From assembly GCA_021847855.1 (NCBI GenBank), contig JAJZOT010000129.1, positions 1 through 5,602 of the forward strand: a stretch of 5,602 nt of DNA. Direction: 5' to 3'. Source of the DNA: Thermoplasmata archaeon. GTDB lineage: Archaea; Thermoplasmatota; Thermoplasmata; Thermoplasmatales; Thermoplasmataceae. The notes beneath the pieces are model-generated. The model saw nothing but the letters and a program-made list of their open reading frames with translations. It ran no database searches and was not told the origin of the DNA. This document shows positions 5,470-5,602 of the stretch, in pieces. Numbering within the stretch: position 1 is the first letter of the stretch; each line of letters begins with the position of its first letter. Both the position numbers and the translations under genes were made by a program.

Positions 5470-5602
5470 TCTTTCACCTTCCTAACACAGACGAGGGAGC
5501 ATCAGATCAATATTGCCGTTGCGATCCCTATCTGCGCAATGTATGAATGCATTTCCTGTTGTTGCGAATTGGTACCGTGGTTATAAATTTGACGATATTT
5601 CA
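5470..5602. other. Ambiguous region upstream of trxA
   Basis: Three readings compete. First, a minus-strand frame is open from the right edge to a TGA at 5502-5504, ending HSYIAQIGIATAILI; it could be the C-terminus of a gene cotranscribed with trxA. Second, the region could be a trxA leader: AATTTATAA (complement of 5581-5589) would act as TATA box, and an ATG at 5552 would open a 16-codon peptide whose TGA overlaps a further six-codon frame (TGATG). Third, a plus-strand frame opens at ATG 5543 (MNAFPVVANWYRGYKFDD and onward) and runs off the window. TTGCG occurs three times (5519 and 5562 on plus, 5535-5539 on minus). None of these is strong enough to call. Confidence 0.3.
5474..5483 (-). 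promoter_or_regulatory. Strong Shine-Dalgarno site of trxA
   Basis: On the minus strand AGGAAGGTGA ends four bases before the trxA ATG and matches the archaeal anti-Shine-Dalgarno sequence well. It fixes the start at 5469. In Thermoplasmatales such sites mostly precede internal genes of operons, so trxA may have a cotranscribed gene upstream or an unusually long leader. Confidence 0.7.

Noticed and set aside
5093..5485. 130-codon open frame on the plus strand
   Set aside because: It is antisense to thioredoxin, including WCAPC and the cis-proline. Its Ser/Phe-rich composition is typical of shadow frames.

Overview
The window looks like chromosomal DNA from a thermoacidophilic euryarchaeon, most likely of the Thermoplasmata/Thermoplasmatales. 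The reasons are a two-subunit, Sulfolobus-type 2-oxoacid:ferredoxin oxidoreductase, an archaeal UPF0200-type kinase-like P-loop protein, AT-rich TATA-like elements about 25-30 bases before start codons that lack a Shine-Dalgarno site (leaderless style), clear Shine-Dalgarno sites only before internal genes, AGA/AGG/ATA-rich codon use and moderate GC. The placement is an inference; no rRNA or other marker is present.

Layout. Bases 1-119 (+) hold the C-terminal end of an unidentified membrane protein. It converges on a two-gene minus-strand operon (142-2971) for the fused gamma-alpha chain and the beta chain of a 2-oxoacid:ferredoxin oxidoreductase. The genes overlap by 11 bases, and a hairpin plus T8 tract lies at the operon's end. 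A 171-base divergent promoter region (2972-3142) separates it from a plus-strand pair: a 96-residue protein of unknown function whose acidic tail ends in GGMGFLFG, and a UPF0200-family P-loop protein. These converge, 34 bases apart, on a minus-strand thioredoxin (trxA) / thioredoxin-reductase-like (trxB) pair that meets at a TAGTG junction. The last 133 bases are an ambiguous region upstream of trxA.

How the genes work together. The oxidoreductase would decarboxylate 2-oxoacids to acyl-CoA and pass electrons to ferredoxin. The trxA/trxB pair would keep protein thiols reduced. The reductase lacks the usual NADPH 2'-phosphate motif, so its electron donor is open, as reported for the Thermoplasma acidophilum enzyme. 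The middle pair is not obviously linked to either.

Most notable observations: the ribosomal-stalk (aP1/L12)-like C-terminal tail on the small unknown protein, and the atypical cofactor motifs in the thioredoxin reductase. No mobile element, CRISPR array, tRNA or rRNA was seen. Most of the window is ordinary housekeeping sequence.
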